DNA of 64,000 nucleotides from Myxococcales bacterium (GCA_016703425.1 JADJCA010000008.1:186001-250000), one strand, 5' to 3'. Shown: positions 43,786 through 53,197, counted from the first letter of the stretch. Notes: generated by a model not told the origin, from the letters alone. Translations and numbers: made by a program.

Positions 43786-45357
43786 CTACTCGTGCACGAT
43801 GACGCGCGTACCCGGGTTGGCTTGGGTCCCGCGCACGCCATGCCACCCTTCCGGCAGCCGCGGGCCGACCCAAGCGAAGAGGTTCTTTGCGTCGAAGGGC
43901 GTCAGGTTTACGCAACCGTGGCTCCGCTCCTTGCCGAACGACGAGTGCCAAAAGGCACCGTGCAACGCCAGCGAACCTTCGAAGTACATGACCCAGGGAA
44001 CGTCTTCGATGCGGTACGTGCCATCGCTCGCGCCGTCGTCGTCCATGGTCGTCGAGATGTGCTTCTCGCGAATGCGGAAGTTGCCCGTCTTGGTCTTGTA
44101 GTTCTTAGCCGGGTCGTCCTTGTTGCTTCGGCCGCTCGAGATCAAGGTCGCGTAGGTGGGCTTGTCGCCTTCGAAGGCGACGAGCGTCTCAGACGTGATG
44201 TTCACGTCGATCCACTTTTCGCCGGGGCCGAGGTCCTTCGGTGCGGGCCCAGGGTTCGTACGCGTCCCGTCGACGGCGCGCATGTACCAGCCCTCCGTCG
44301 TCTCCCAATACGCTTCGTCGTCGACGACCTTCTTCTGCCCCGTCAGGCCCACGATGGTGAAGCGCTCGATTTTATCGCCGCGGCGCGCCCGCTTGTCGTC
44401 GGTGAACGTGAACTTCTTCGCGTGCAGCCCGAGCACGAAGCCGATGGGCAGCTTGCGCGACTCGCCGGGCGCGCCGATGCGGACGCCCTCGAACTCGGTC
44501 ACCGACTTGTGCACGAGGATGTGATCGGCCGGCGCGAAGCTGCCGCGCGTCGTGCGCCAGAACTTCCCGGCATAAGCCGACGTCTTGGTGTCGAGCGCGA
44601 GGTAGAAGCCGCGGACCATGCGCTGCTCGATGAGGCCAACCTCACCCTTCAGCTCGTCGAACGACACGGTGGGCTTCTGGCCGCCGTGCGTCTTCAGGTA
44701 CCACGGTGTTTCGCCGTCGCCGCCGAGCTCGGCGCGCGCCTCGGCTTTGATGTCGTCGGCGCTCTTGGCCTTTCCGACGGCGAGCCCCTTCTCGAACTGG
44801 TTGCGCTCCTTGCGGTAGGGCGTTCGCCGGTAGAGCGGCGTGCCGTTCGTGAGGTTCATGCCGTATTCGTACGGCAGCGGCCGGTCCATGTAGGGAGCGT
44901 GCGGCGCCTTCGCGAGCTCTTTGTGCGAGAGGTCGGCGGTCGCGTATTTGCCGCAGACGAAGCCCCCCTCAACGAGCTCCCACCAGCCCTCGGGGCAGTT
45001 GGCCTTCTTGGTCGGCTCCGCGCTCTTGACGGCGACGAGCTGACCTCTTCGCAGGTACCCGAGGCGAATCACACCGAGGCGCTCGTCGCTGGCCTTCGAC
45101 GGATCTTTCGCCGGCCACTCGGGAGCGCTGAGGATAGGCGTGGGGACCGACAGGGCCGCCACTTTGGGAGCGTTGGGCGGCGGCGGCGGCGAAACCGTGG
45201 CGCCAGGGCCCGCGACCACGGCGACGGGCGCCGAGGTGACGCTCGCGTCGGCGGCCGAGGTGCCGGCGCCGGCGCCGGACCCCGGCTTCTTGCACGCGGC
45301 GATCGCCGACGCACCCACGACGAGCGCGAGACCAAGCGTGGCGCGGTGCAAGAGCAT
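43786..45357 (-). CDS. L,D-transpeptidase (YkuD) lipoprotein
   Basis: The 523-residue product has a lipobox (GASAIAAC, Cys22), a Pro/Ala/Ser linker, an SH3-like or unknown domain with a WW-type Trp pair (EGWWELVEGGFVC), and a C-terminal YkuD domain. The catalytic signature is intact: HGAFWHSSFGKERSHGCVNL, with Cys482 as nucleophile. Such enzymes make 3-3 peptidoglycan cross-links or attach lipoprotein to the wall. It lies 58 bp downstream of a REC-EAL gene in the same direction and may be cotranscribed. Confidence 0.93.
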   Translation of the reverse strand: MLLHRATLGLALVVGASAIAACKKPGSGAGAGTSAADASVTSAPVAVVAGPGATVSPPPPPNAPKVAALSVPTPILSAPEWPAKDPSKASDERLGVIRLGYLRRGQLVAVKSAEPTKKANCPEGWWELVEGGFVCGKYATADLSHKELAKAPHAPYMDRPLPYEYGMNLTNGTPLYRRTPYRKERNQFEKGLAVGKAKSADDIKAEARAELGGDGETPWYLKTHGGQKPTVSFDELKGEVGLIEQRMVRGFYLALDTKTSAYAGKFWRTTRGSFAPADHILVHKSVTEFEGVRIGAPGESRKLPIGFVLGLHAKKFTFTDDKRARRGDKIERFTIVGLTGQKKVVDDEAYWETTEGWYMRAVDGTRTNPGPAPKDLGPGEKWIDVNITSETLVAFEGDKPTYATLISSGRSNKDDPAKNYKTKTGNFRIREKHISTTMDDDGASDGTYRIEDVPWVMYFEGSLALHGAFWHSSFGKERSHGCVNLTPFDAKNLFAWVGPRLPEGWHGVRGTQANPGTRVIVHE

Positions 45358-45415
45358 CGTCCTTCGCGGCTACGACAGGATCGGCGCGAGCGCAAGTTTC
45401 GAGGGCTTTTCCGCC

Positions 45416-46510
45416 TCAGAGGGGGGCCGGGCGGGGTACCGGGTCGCCGATGTAGCTGCCCCCAAGAAGGTCGCCGCCGCAGGCGACGACGGTGTCGAAA
45501 ATTGCCTTCGAATCCACCCCATCGCAGACGACCTGCACCGAGAGGTCGCGACGGCACATCTCCAAGAGCGCCCGGAGGACCTTGCGGCGCCGCTCCGACT
45601 CCGTGGCCCCGCGAACGAGCGCCGCCTCGACCCGAACGAAGCTCGGCGAGAGGCCGTCGTAGGACGGGTCGTTGACGTGGGTCAGGTCTTCGAGCGCCAA
45701 GCGGTAACCCTGCGCGCGAAGGGCGGCGACGCGAGACACCAAGTCGCGGTCGCGGAGGGCCTCCGGGTCCTTGAGCTCGAGGACGATCCGTGGCGCGAGC
45801 GGCGCGAGCGGTCCAAGGGGATCGGTGAGGACGGGATCGAAGAGCGCGGCCGATGGCAGCGGGATGAGCACACTGGTGCTGGCATCGAGGGTACGTACGC
45901 GCGCCGCGACGACATCGATGATGAGGCGCGTGATCGCGCTCGTCTCGCCGAGCTGCGTGGCGAGGTCGATGACCGCTTTGGTGGTGGAGAAGCCGGGTCG
46001 AGCGAGGGTGAGATTCGCCGATTCGAAGCGAACCCGGGCTCGATCGCTCGCACATGCGATGGGCGCAAAGGAGACGCGCAGGGAGCGTCTCAGCTCCGCG
46101 CCGTCAACCACGGCGCGCATGGCCCTCGACCCCGTGCCGCGCGCACCAACCGCGCGGAGCACCGTTCGGACGAGGGTCTCGGCGCTGACGGGCTTGCCCA
46201 AGTACCCGTAAGCTCCGCGCTCGCGCGCGAGGGCGGCGCCCTCGAGCTGCGGATTTCCCGTGATGAGTACGACCGGCACGACCGGATCATGGGCCCGCAG
46301 GGCGCTGATGAACTCGAGGCCTGAAAGGCCCGGCAGGTTGACATCGGAGAGGATGGCATCGAAGACGTGACCGTCGGCGAGCAGCTTGAGCGCACCGTTG
46401 GCGCTCGTGGCGCACTCGACCCGCAGCCCCGAGGAGACAAGCAGCCGTTGGTATCCCCGAAGAACGGCAGGCTCGTCGTCCACGAGCAGCACGTTGGCCA
46501 CCGCATCCAT
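45416..46510 (-). CDS. Response regulator with degenerate EAL domain
   Basis: The 364-residue protein has a receiver domain at 1-120 with Asp11-Asp12, phospho-acceptor Asp56 (AILSDVNLPGLSG), Thr84 and Lys106 (YLGKPVS). The rest resembles an EAL phosphodiesterase domain in layout, with VLELKDPEAL in place of the ELTE motif, LALEDLT, VRVEAALVRG and VVCDGVDSKAIFDTV. The EAL signature itself and several metal ligands are missing (SFAPIACAS where EAL belongs). It therefore probably does not hydrolyse cyclic di-GMP but may bind it or protein partners. Upstream of the L,D-transpeptidase gene. Confidence 0.88.
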   Translation of the reverse strand: MDAVANVLLVDDEPAVLRGYQRLLVSSGLRVECATSANGALKLLADGHVFDAILSDVNLPGLSGLEFISALRAHDPVVPVVLITGNPQLEGAALARERGAYGYLGKPVSAETLVRTVLRAVGARGTGSRAMRAVVDGAELRRSLRVSFAPIACASDRARVRFESANLTLARPGFSTTKAVIDLATQLGETSAITRLIIDVVAARVRTLDASTSVLIPLPSAALFDPVLTDPLGPLAPLAPRIVLELKDPEALRDRDLVSRVAALRAQGYRLALEDLTHVNDPSYDGLSPSFVRVEAALVRGATESERRRKVLRALLEMCRRDLSVQVVCDGVDSKAIFDTVVACGGDLLGGSYIGDPVPRPAPL

Positions 46511-46633
46511 GTCGATAAGAACGACGGTCGCCCTAGGCTCCTAAGGGACCACAGCCGCATCCCGTCGATTTGGAGGCACCGCCCCCACAGGTCGGGCAAC
46601 GTAACGCGCAGCCGTGCGGGGGGTGCGCCGGTT

Positions 46634-48214
46634 CTACGCCGTCGGTTGCGCGAGACGCGACGACTTCTCGAAGCCCGACTCGAGGTCCACGATGGTCACC
46701 CGGACGACGCCGTTTTCGTCGACCGAGTAGCGCTCCTCGACGAGCGGTCCTTCGCCCCCGAGCCGTGAGACCGAGTGACTCACGAGGTCGACCTCGGCTC
46801 CGCGAAGCTTTGCCGCGAAGGGGAAGTAGAGCTCCGTGACCGGTGCCATGTCACCGCGCGGAACGCCATGGTCATCGAAGGTGGCGCACTCAAAGAAGCG
46901 ATAGTGCCCGACGTCGTGCGCGGCTCGGTAGCGGCGACGAACGACGACCGGCGAATGGCCCGGCGCCGGCAGCGGCACGTCGTGCGTCACGATGGGATCG
47001 TAGGTGGGTCGGCGGCCGTCCTCTTCTTCGCGAAAGACGCCGAAGTTGCGGGAGAACCGATCGACGAGCTCAAAGCCTGCCGTGTCGTCGCCAAAAATGG
47101 CGAGGCCGATGGCGACGGCCGCGTGCGGATACGGCGAGCGGTGAACGCGGCGACCGAAACGCGCCTTCAGGACGCGCCCGACGAGGGGGAGCGAGCTCGC
47201 GCCCCCCACGACATAGAGCCCAGCCACGTCGAAGGGCAGCGCGCCGTCCTCGAAGAGCGGAGCCATGGCTTCGATGGTGCGTTCGACGAGCGGCGTGCAC
47301 GCATCGTAGTAGTCCGCGGTCGCCACCGAGATAGCTCGCGACGGGAGGCCGAGCGCGGCGTCGACGTCGACGGAGACCTTGCGAGCGCTCGGCGTGAGCG
47401 CCTCTTTGGCCGCGCGGCAGTCGTCGAGGAGCTTTTGTGCAGCGCTCGCCTCGAGGGACGCGAGGCCGCCCTCGCGACCGGCCTCCGCAAGCGCGAGCTC
47501 GGCGAGGGCCGCATCGAAGTCGTCGCCGCCGAGCCGCGAGATGCCAGCGGCGCGCACGACGTCGTGGCGCGCGCCGCTCATGCGCACCAGGGACGCGTCG
47601 AAGGTGCCGCCACCGAGGTCGTAGACGATGACCCCTTCGCGAGACGAGCTCATGGTGCGCGCGTAACGGTGCGCGTATTCGAAGCCGGCGGCCGACGGTT
47701 CGTTGAGCAATGCACGGACTTTGAAGCCGGCGTGCCTAAAGGCTTCGAGCGTGTAGAAGCGCTGCGCGCAGAAGGCGTTGGCGGGCGCGGCGATGACCAC
47801 CTCGAGGGCTCCGTCGCGGAGCGCGTCGGCGACGTTCGACCGCTCGCGCAGCGCCGTGGAGAGGGCCTCGAGAAAACGCGGAAGCACCTCCGCCGCCCCA
47901 CGGCCGACGCCGAAGGCGGGCTCGGTGCCGACGTCCGGCGTCGCCAGGAGCCGCTTCATGGAGCGAACGATCTTCCAGTCGGGCTCGCGTGCGACGTCGA
48001 GCGCGTCGAACCCGAAGCGGAAGTCGTCACCGCGCACAGCGACGATGGAGGGGAACCACTCGACGGAGTCGCCGTCGTTCGTTTCGAAGCTGACGACGGG
48101 GTAGTTGCCCCGGTCGGCCACGGCGACGACGGTTCGCGTCGTACCGAAGTCGATGCCGAGCACAGCCTTGCTAGCGGGCGCGGGTCCGCGGCGCGTTTTC
48201 GAAGATCGGCTCAT
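46634..48214 (-). CDS. Hsp70/DnaK-family protein
   Basis: A 526-residue actin-fold ATPase. Signatures visible are GIDFGTTRTVVAV, the phosphate-2 region IVYDLGGGTFDASLV, and the adenosine motif GLYVVGGASSLPLVGRVL. Substrate-binding sequence after the ATPase (residues about 400-526) is shorter than in DnaK and rich in beta strand (VVVRRRYRAAHDVGHYRFFE); the helical lid and the EEVD-type tail are absent. It is a divergent Hsp70, common in Polyangia, not the housekeeping DnaK. It lies 67 bp downstream of a Pro-rich membrane-protein gene, suggesting the two work together at the membrane. Confidence 0.93.
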   Translation of the reverse strand: MSRSSKTRRGPAPASKAVLGIDFGTTRTVVAVADRGNYPVVSFETNDGDSVEWFPSIVAVRGDDFRFGFDALDVAREPDWKIVRSMKRLLATPDVGTEPAFGVGRGAAEVLPRFLEALSTALRERSNVADALRDGALEVVIAAPANAFCAQRFYTLEAFRHAGFKVRALLNEPSAAGFEYAHRYARTMSSSREGVIVYDLGGGTFDASLVRMSGARHDVVRAAGISRLGGDDFDAALAELALAEAGREGGLASLEASAAQKLLDDCRAAKEALTPSARKVSVDVDAALGLPSRAISVATADYYDACTPLVERTIEAMAPLFEDGALPFDVAGLYVVGGASSLPLVGRVLKARFGRRVHRSPYPHAAVAIGLAIFGDDTAGFELVDRFSRNFGVFREEEDGRRPTYDPIVTHDVPLPAPGHSPVVVRRRYRAAHDVGHYRFFECATFDDHGVPRGDMAPVTELYFPFAAKLRGAEVDLVSHSVSRLGGEGPLVEERYSVDENGVVRVTIVDLESGFEKSSRLAQPTA

Positions 48215-48281
48215 GGGAAGGGGCGCACTATAGCCGCGTTCCCGGGCGAGAAAGGCGGCGAGCGCGACTTTCTCGCAGCGC

Positions 48282-49238
48282 TTATCGAAGCGACGTTCGT
48301 AGCCGCTCGCGCACGAGCGCGTCGACGGCGGCGGGGCTCATCGATGCGGCCGGTGATGGCAGCGATTCTGGAGATTTATCCGCGCGCGCGCGGGGGGCCT
48401 CAGCGCCCTTCGGGCTCGCCGGGGGCACGGGCGGGGCGACCTCGCGCGTGACGGCGCGCGCCGCGGGAGCGGCGGACGCCGGGGGGCGCGGAGACACGGG
48501 CGCGACCGGTGCGACCGCGACGGCCGCGCTCGGAGAAACCGGCGGCGGCACGACGATGTCGAGCGGCGTGTCGAAGCGAAGCTCGGCGGCGGGCACGGCC
48601 GGCGGCGGCGTGTCGCTGCGCGCCGGCTCCGCGCTGTGCGCGGGCACCTCCAGCGACGTCACCACGACGGGGCCTTCGGAGGGCGCGGAGCGGCGCAGCG
48701 CTGAAAAATGGCTGATGGCCGACGACGCGCTGATGCCAGCGACGACGCCCATCGCAAGGAGCGCGAGCGAGTAACCCCAGCCCGGACGAGCGCGCCCGGC
48801 GCCGGGCTCAGCGGGGCTATCGGTGCGGTCGTCGGCGCGGCGGTCGGTGGGCGGAGCGGGGCGAGGCGCGGGGGCCGACACCTTGGGCAACGCGACGGTC
48901 GACGCTCGCGAGGGGAGCGGCGGTGGTGGCAGCGAGGGCGCCGGGACGGCCGGCAACGAGGTGCGACCGCTTGCAGCGCGAGGCAGCGGCGGCGGGTTCG
49001 CCTTGCGGGCCGGGACGGCCGGGAGTCGCAGACTCGCGGGCACGCCGGTCGGCGGCGGCATCGGCGTGGCCGGCGCTCTTGTGCCCCAAAGCGATGAATT
49101 GGCGCCTTGGGTGCCTGTCGGGCTCGACGCCTTGTGTGAGTTGGAGTCGCGGGGACGCGTGCCCGAGCCTTCCTCCGACCGCGCATCGTCGGGGATGGAG
49201 GAAAACGTCAGCCGGGAGCGCTTGGAGAAGCGGAGCAC
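48282..49238 (-). CDS. Pro/Ala-rich single-pass membrane protein, Hsp70 neighbour
   Basis: A 318-residue protein. The first 150 residues are a Pro/Ser/Arg-rich cytoplasmic region, followed by one transmembrane segment (WGYSLALLAMGVVAGISASSAI) and a Pro/Ala/Ser-rich outer part with a short C-terminal helix (SPAAVDALVRERLRTSLR). No enzymatic motif is seen. The low-complexity regions argue for a scaffold or tether. It is 67 bp upstream of the Hsp70 gene in the same direction and probably the first gene of a two-gene unit. Confidence 0.78.
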   Translation of the reverse strand: MLRFSKRSRLTFSSIPDDARSEEGSGTRPRDSNSHKASSPTGTQGANSSLWGTRAPATPMPPPTGVPASLRLPAVPARKANPPPLPRAASGRTSLPAVPAPSLPPPPLPSRASTVALPKVSAPAPRPAPPTDRRADDRTDSPAEPGAGRARPGWGYSLALLAMGVVAGISASSAISHFSALRRSAPSEGPVVVTSLEVPAHSAEPARSDTPPPAVPAAELRFDTPLDIVVPPPVSPSAAVAVAPVAPVSPRPPASAAPAARAVTREVAPPVPPASPKGAEAPRARADKSPESLPSPAASMSPAAVDALVRERLRTSLR

Positions 49239-49561
49239 GTGGAACCTCTGGTGAAAGCCGCGACAGCCTTAGCTCGAGCTGCGCGGCAGCCGAGTCAGTC
49301 CGTATCACCCTTCGTACCAGTGCGTTCTAGCCGCTCGAGGGCGGGTGTCGAGCGGTCAAATGCCTATGATTCCGCCACTTATGCGACTGTTCCGTGGTGA
49401 ACGGAAGGCGCGTGCCGATTCCGAGCCGGATCCGTGGTCCCAGCGCGAACGTTGGAGCAGCAACGATTTTCACCGCGCTTGCGGGGCGTGGCACCGCTCC
49501 CTGCGACACGAGCAGCCGCCCTGGGCAGCGAAGGGGCCGACGCTTTGCGCGTCCGTATCGA
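49239..49561. other. Non-coding stretch upstream of the Pro-rich membrane protein gene
   Basis: 323 bp between the gene starting at 49238 and the small gene ending at 49562. Several open frames cross it but they have shadow-like Arg-rich composition. It should hold the promoter of the Hsp70 unit; no specific element was recognised. Confidence 0.45.
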
Positions 49562-49747
49562 CTACGCGAGTTCGGGCTGACCGAAGCCGCCGCCGCGCGG
49601 ACCGAAAAACGGCAACCAACCGACGGGAGCCGAAGCCGACGGGCCCGGGGTGTCGTCGTCATCGTCGTCGTCATCTGGGCGCGCCGACGTTCCCAGACTC
49701 TTCGCGCGGAACCGCTCCGCAGCCTTGCGCCAATCGAACTTCGGCAT
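49562..49747 (-). CDS. Small acidic-tract protein
   Basis: A 61-residue protein from ATG 49747: a basic amphipathic start (MPKFDWRKAAERFRAKSLG), a run of eight Asp, then a Gly/Pro-rich end (GWLPFFGPRGGGFGQPELA). The organised charge pattern and Met start support a real small protein. Function is unknown. Overlapping plus-strand frames look like shadows. Confidence 0.55.
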   Translation of the reverse strand: MPKFDWRKAAERFRAKSLGTSARPDDDDDDDDTPGPSASAPVGWLPFFGPRGGGFGQPELA

Positions 49748-49984
49748 GGGCGGAGCCTTAGCACACCCCTCGGGCGCGCAACACGTTTCTGAGCCGGTGT
49801 GCCGTGTGCGAGAACGCGGAGTCGCACCGGCCCGTGTTACCTCGAGGAGCCACGTGCCCGCGACCGTTCCACGGCGCTGCTCCCCGAGGGCCAGGCTCGC
49901 GGCGTTTCGGGGCGCGAGAACCTAGGGCTCCCTTCGGGGACGGGTTCCGTCGCGCGAGGGCATGCTGCTACGCTTTCGCCTCGG

Positions 49985-50629
49985 ATGGTCCGACGCTGTT
50001 CGGTGCTGCTTCTCGGCGTCACGTTGCCGACGGCCTGCCAGGCGGTGCTCGAATTCCACGAGACCGCCTCCGTGGTCACCGCTCAGGCCATCGACGACGC
50101 CGGCGCCGACGCGGCGGGAGCGGCCGACGTCGTTGACGGAGGGGCTCGCAACGGTCTCCTCCCGAACGGCGGCTTCGAGAAGGGCGCGACGCTCTGCGGC
50201 GATTCTTGGGAGGGCTTCCTGGCGACGCGCAGCTTGTCGAGTGAGGGCCGCTCGGGTGCGCGCGCCTGCAAGGTCTGCTTCGACGGGGGCGAAGCACGCG
50301 GCGACGTTTTCGCCTCGTTCGCCGTGCCTGCGCTCTTCAGCCGGTTTTCGGCGCGCGTTTGGGTGAAGTCCGACGAGGCGCTGAGCAACGGCAACGGCCG
50401 GCTCGCCGCGGCCGTGGTGATTTCCGCCTCGACGGCCACTGCCCGCAGCCCCGAGCACAAGTCGCCCGTCGTTCTCCTCAGTGCGGGCGCATGGACCGAG
50501 CTGGCGCTCGTCGACCACGAAAGGTGGGCAGGCGACATGACCACCGCGGAATTTCTCATCCTGCTTTCAAACGACAGCCATCAGAAGGGCTGCGTGCTGA
50601 TCGACGACGCCGAGTTCGTCATCGAATAG
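49985..50629 (+). CDS. Lipoprotein with carbohydrate-binding-like beta domain
   Basis: I chose ATG 49985 because it starts a signal with lipobox (VLLLGVTLPTAC); the open frame extends to 49799. The 214-residue product has an Ala/Asp linker, then LLPNGGFEKGATLCGDSWEGF, which matches the NGGFE-type start of carbohydrate-binding (CBM4/9-like) beta-sandwich domains, followed by strands FSARVWVKSDEA, VVLLSAGAWTELALVD and CVLIDDAEFVIE. Binding to a polysaccharide is inferred from this motif. It converges with the metalloprotease gene. Confidence 0.82.
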   Translation: MVRRCSVLLLGVTLPTACQAVLEFHETASVVTAQAIDDAGADAAGAADVVDGGARNGLLPNGGFEKGATLCGDSWEGFLATRSLSSEGRSGARACKVCFDGGEARGDVFASFAVPALFSRFSARVWVKSDEALSNGNGRLAAAVVISASTATARSPEHKSPVVLLSAGAWTELALVDHERWAGDMTTAEFLILLSNDSHQKGCVLIDDAEFVIE

Positions 50630-50654
50630 GCGCTTCACGATGCGCGTTCCGCGG

Positions 50655-51554
50655 CTACGGCCCCCATCGATAGGGCTTCGGTCGACAGAAACGGCGACGC
50701 GCGATGACGTAGTAGTGGTGCAGAAGAGGCCGTGCCGACTCACCTTTCGAGTCGCACATGAGGCTGCCCAGATCGCACGAGAGCCACGCGAGCCGCACCG
50801 CCGCGTCGGCACGCCACGCGGCCTCTTGTCCGACGGCGTGACCCCAGGTCTTCGCGAGCTGCCCGTATTCGTCGTCGAGACCCATCATGTGGCCCACCTC
50901 GTGCGCGATGAGGTGCGCCGACCAGTCGGCACCCCAGGTGAGGTCGAACGGCGTCCTCGGCGACCCCTCGGCGAGGTCGATGACGTAGTGGGGGTTGTCC
51001 TCGCGCGCGACCGCGAAAAACCGAAAGCGCATCCGGCCGCCAGGACTCCCGCGCGTCCAAAGGTTCGCGGCGTCGGCGAGCTTCTGTTGCATGACCGCGA
51101 CTCGTTCGGGCCGCGCGCCGAGGTCACCTTTGAAGTGGATGCGGACCTCGACACCGAGCGCTCCGTCGACCTCTGGCACGAGATCGTAGCTGTATTCGCG
51201 CGGGTCGAGGCCCACGTAGGCGAGATCGGCGGCGACGCGGCGACGCGCCGGGATGGGCGTGGCGAAGACAAACTCCGCCGGCGGCGTGCACTCGCCCATC
51301 TCGTCGCGAACCACGTTGTCGCGCACCGAGAGGCAGGCGAAGTCTCGGCGAAGGTCCGGGGCGAGCGTCGCCTCGGCGGCGCCGCTTTGGAGAGCCGCAG
51401 CGCGAACAAGCTCACCCCGCGAGCGTGGACAATCGCCGCGCACGACCGAAAACCCAAGGTCGCGTGGCAGCTCGCCGAAGGTCGGTCGTGGCGCAAAGGC
51501 GGCGCAGCCGGAAGCGGCGAGCAGCCAGGCGCCCCGAATCCACAAGGACCTCAC
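50655..51554 (-). CDS. Zinc metalloprotease lipoprotein (metzincin-like)
   Basis: The 299-residue product starts at GTG 51554 with a signal and lipobox (WLLAASGC, Cys17). The zinc site is HEVGHMMGLDDEYG, giving His218-Glu219-His222, and Gly225 with Asp228 fits the HExxHxxGxxD metzincin/snapalysin-like pattern. A preceding domain has several Cys. It would act on the cell surface or periplasm as a protease. The third zinc ligand, normally His or Asp after the Gly, is Asp228 here, consistent with some metzincins. Confidence 0.88.
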   Translation of the reverse strand: MRSLWIRGAWLLAASGCAAFAPRPTFGELPRDLGFSVVRGDCPRSRGELVRAAALQSGAAEATLAPDLRRDFACLSVRDNVVRDEMGECTPPAEFVFATPIPARRRVAADLAYVGLDPREYSYDLVPEVDGALGVEVRIHFKGDLGARPERVAVMQQKLADAANLWTRGSPGGRMRFRFFAVAREDNPHYVIDLAEGSPRTPFDLTWGADWSAHLIAHEVGHMMGLDDEYGQLAKTWGHAVGQEAAWRADAAVRLAWLSCDLGSLMCDSKGESARPLLHHYYVIARRRFCRPKPYRWGP

Positions 51555-51623
51555 CCACGCAGCATCGCCGAAGTGACCGAACAGTGAGCGTCAATCTGTC
51601 AACGCACCGTCCGCGACGGGTCG

Positions 51624-53081
51624 TCAGGGAGCGATGGCTTGGCACGTCGGGAAGAACGACTTCGCCGCCGAGTTCTGGTTGATCGTCTGGCAGAGGCCCA
51701 CGCAGAACTTCGACCCGGTCTTGCCGGCGCAGCAGTCGTTGATGGCGTCGATGAGCGGCTGAGCGCCGTCGATGCCCGGACCGCAGCTCGCGCTCGCTTG
51801 ACGCGTCTGGAAGCACGAGAGCGCCTGCGCATCGGTGGCCGTCGTTGCCTTCGCCTCGCACTTGTCGACGCAGCCCGTGCAGCTCGTACCGGAGAACCCC
51901 AGCGACGCCAGTTGGGCGCCGAGAGCGGTCCCGACGGTCCGATTCTCCGCGGCGCAATCGGCCATGAGCTGGCAGGCCTGCTGGCAGCCGGCGCGCGTGC
52001 TCGAACCGCACGTCACGTCGGGCAGCGGCGGGAGCGGGTACGCGCCGGTCTTGCAGACCGCCGGCGAGCCACCCGGCAAGGGCGGGAGCACGACGGCACC
52101 GGGTGTCGCGCTGCCCTTGGGATGCGCGAGCAGCTGCTCGATGAACCACGTGTTGAGCGGCAGCCACGCGTGGCCGATGTCGTTGCCGCGACAATACGCC
52201 TGGCCGACGTTCTTCTCGGCTTCGTAGAACGTCGACGCGAGCGACGCTTGCTCGACGAAGCTGAACGACGGCACGTTGACGCCGCTGGGCGTCGTGCCCT
52301 TGTAGGTGTCGTTGTCGCCGCCCCACGTGACCAGCACGAACATGCCGTCGAGGTTGGCGCTCGAATCCGTCTTGGTGAGCGAGAACACGCCGGAGCCGAC
52401 GATGCCGCCGGCGAAGTCCTTCGAGCGGCTACGCAGGAGGCGGTTCATGAAGATCCCGCCGGCCGAGTGGCCCACGCCGTAGACGCGGTTCTTGTCGACC
52501 TCGTAGTGAGCCGCCGAGCACTTGAGGAGACTGTCGACGAGCTCGAGATCTTTGTTCGGATCGGCCTCGTGCCCCACGCCGCGCATGCCGTCCCAGACGG
52601 GCCAATACGTGCCGTTGCCCGCGGCGTTCGGCGCAACGACGATGAAACCCTTGTTCACGAAGTCCTGGAGCTTCGCGCGGGTGATGAACTTGTCGGCGTT
52701 CTCGGTGGTGCCGTGGAACGAGAAGAGCAGCGGCCTTGGTCCGGTGAACGTGGCCGGCGGCAAGAGCAGCGTGAAGCTGCGTGACTGACCGGCGATCGAA
52801 TACTGCGCGTTCGCGCCAGCCTTGGGCCCAGCGCCCTTTGCGTTGTAGGGCGCGGGGCAATCGGTGGCGGGATCGGCGGGGAGCACCACCGGCGGCGTCG
52901 CTGCGCCTTGGCCTGTGGGCCCGCCGGGGCCTTGGGCACCGCCGTCGACATCGGCCGCAGCCTCACCGCCGCCGGGGCCACCGGCCGCTGCCGCATCGGC
53001 GGGGCTCTCGGCGCTGCATGCACCGCACGCGAGGAGAGCAAGGGCCGTTAGGGCGAAGAGCGCGGAGGAGGTTTTCGGCAT
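51624..53081 (-). CDS. Secreted alpha/beta-hydrolase esterase (PHB-depolymerase/feruloyl-esterase-like) lipoprotein
   Basis: A 485-residue protein with signal and lipobox (LTALALLACGAC). The alpha/beta-hydrolase core runs from about residue 95 to 340: an LLFSFHGTTEN oxyanion segment, nucleophile Ser206 in GVGHSAGG, acidic residue in VTWGGDNDTYKG and His in GNDIGHAWLP. This order and the HG/GHSAG motifs fit LpqC/PHB-depolymerase-type or feruloyl esterases. A Cys-rich helical tail of about 130 residues follows (CQQACQLMADC, CTGCVDKCEAKA), resembling other local lipoproteins. Ester substrate unknown. Confidence 0.88.
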   Translation of the reverse strand: MPKTSSALFALTALALLACGACSAESPADAAAAGGPGGGEAAADVDGGAQGPGGPTGQGAATPPVVLPADPATDCPAPYNAKGAGPKAGANAQYSIAGQSRSFTLLLPPATFTGPRPLLFSFHGTTENADKFITRAKLQDFVNKGFIVVAPNAAGNGTYWPVWDGMRGVGHEADPNKDLELVDSLLKCSAAHYEVDKNRVYGVGHSAGGIFMNRLLRSRSKDFAGGIVGSGVFSLTKTDSSANLDGMFVLVTWGGDNDTYKGTTPSGVNVPSFSFVEQASLASTFYEAEKNVGQAYCRGNDIGHAWLPLNTWFIEQLLAHPKGSATPGAVVLPPLPGGSPAVCKTGAYPLPPLPDVTCGSSTRAGCQQACQLMADCAAENRTVGTALGAQLASLGFSGTSCTGCVDKCEAKATTATDAQALSCFQTRQASASCGPGIDGAQPLIDAINDCCAGKTGSKFCVGLCQTINQNSAAKSFFPTCQAIAP

Positions 53082-53109
53082 GGGCTCGGTTCGGTTAGCA
53101 CGCGGGAAA

Positions 53110-53160
53110 GAAGAAGGCGCCGGTGGAGAGGAGAAAGCCCCTCTCGCCCGGCGCCATTTT
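53110..53160 (-). terminator. Likely terminator after the permuted-papain-like gene
   Basis: Outer arms GGCGCCGG (53116-53123) and CCGGCGCC (53148-53155) enclose an inner stem GAGAGG (53126-53131) with CCTCTC (53140-53145). Read on the minus strand the stem is followed by a T-rich run TTCTTCTTTCC. It lies 38 bp after the stop of the gene starting at 54559. Confidence 0.75.
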
Positions 53161-53197
53161 GTGATGCCAATTTTGTGGTGGCAGCGCTAGCGACGAA

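Noticed and set aside
49381..49761. Plus-strand frame starting MRLFRGERKARADSEPD
   Set aside because: Start looks plausible but it becomes Arg-rich nonsense and overlaps the better-supported small minus-strand gene.
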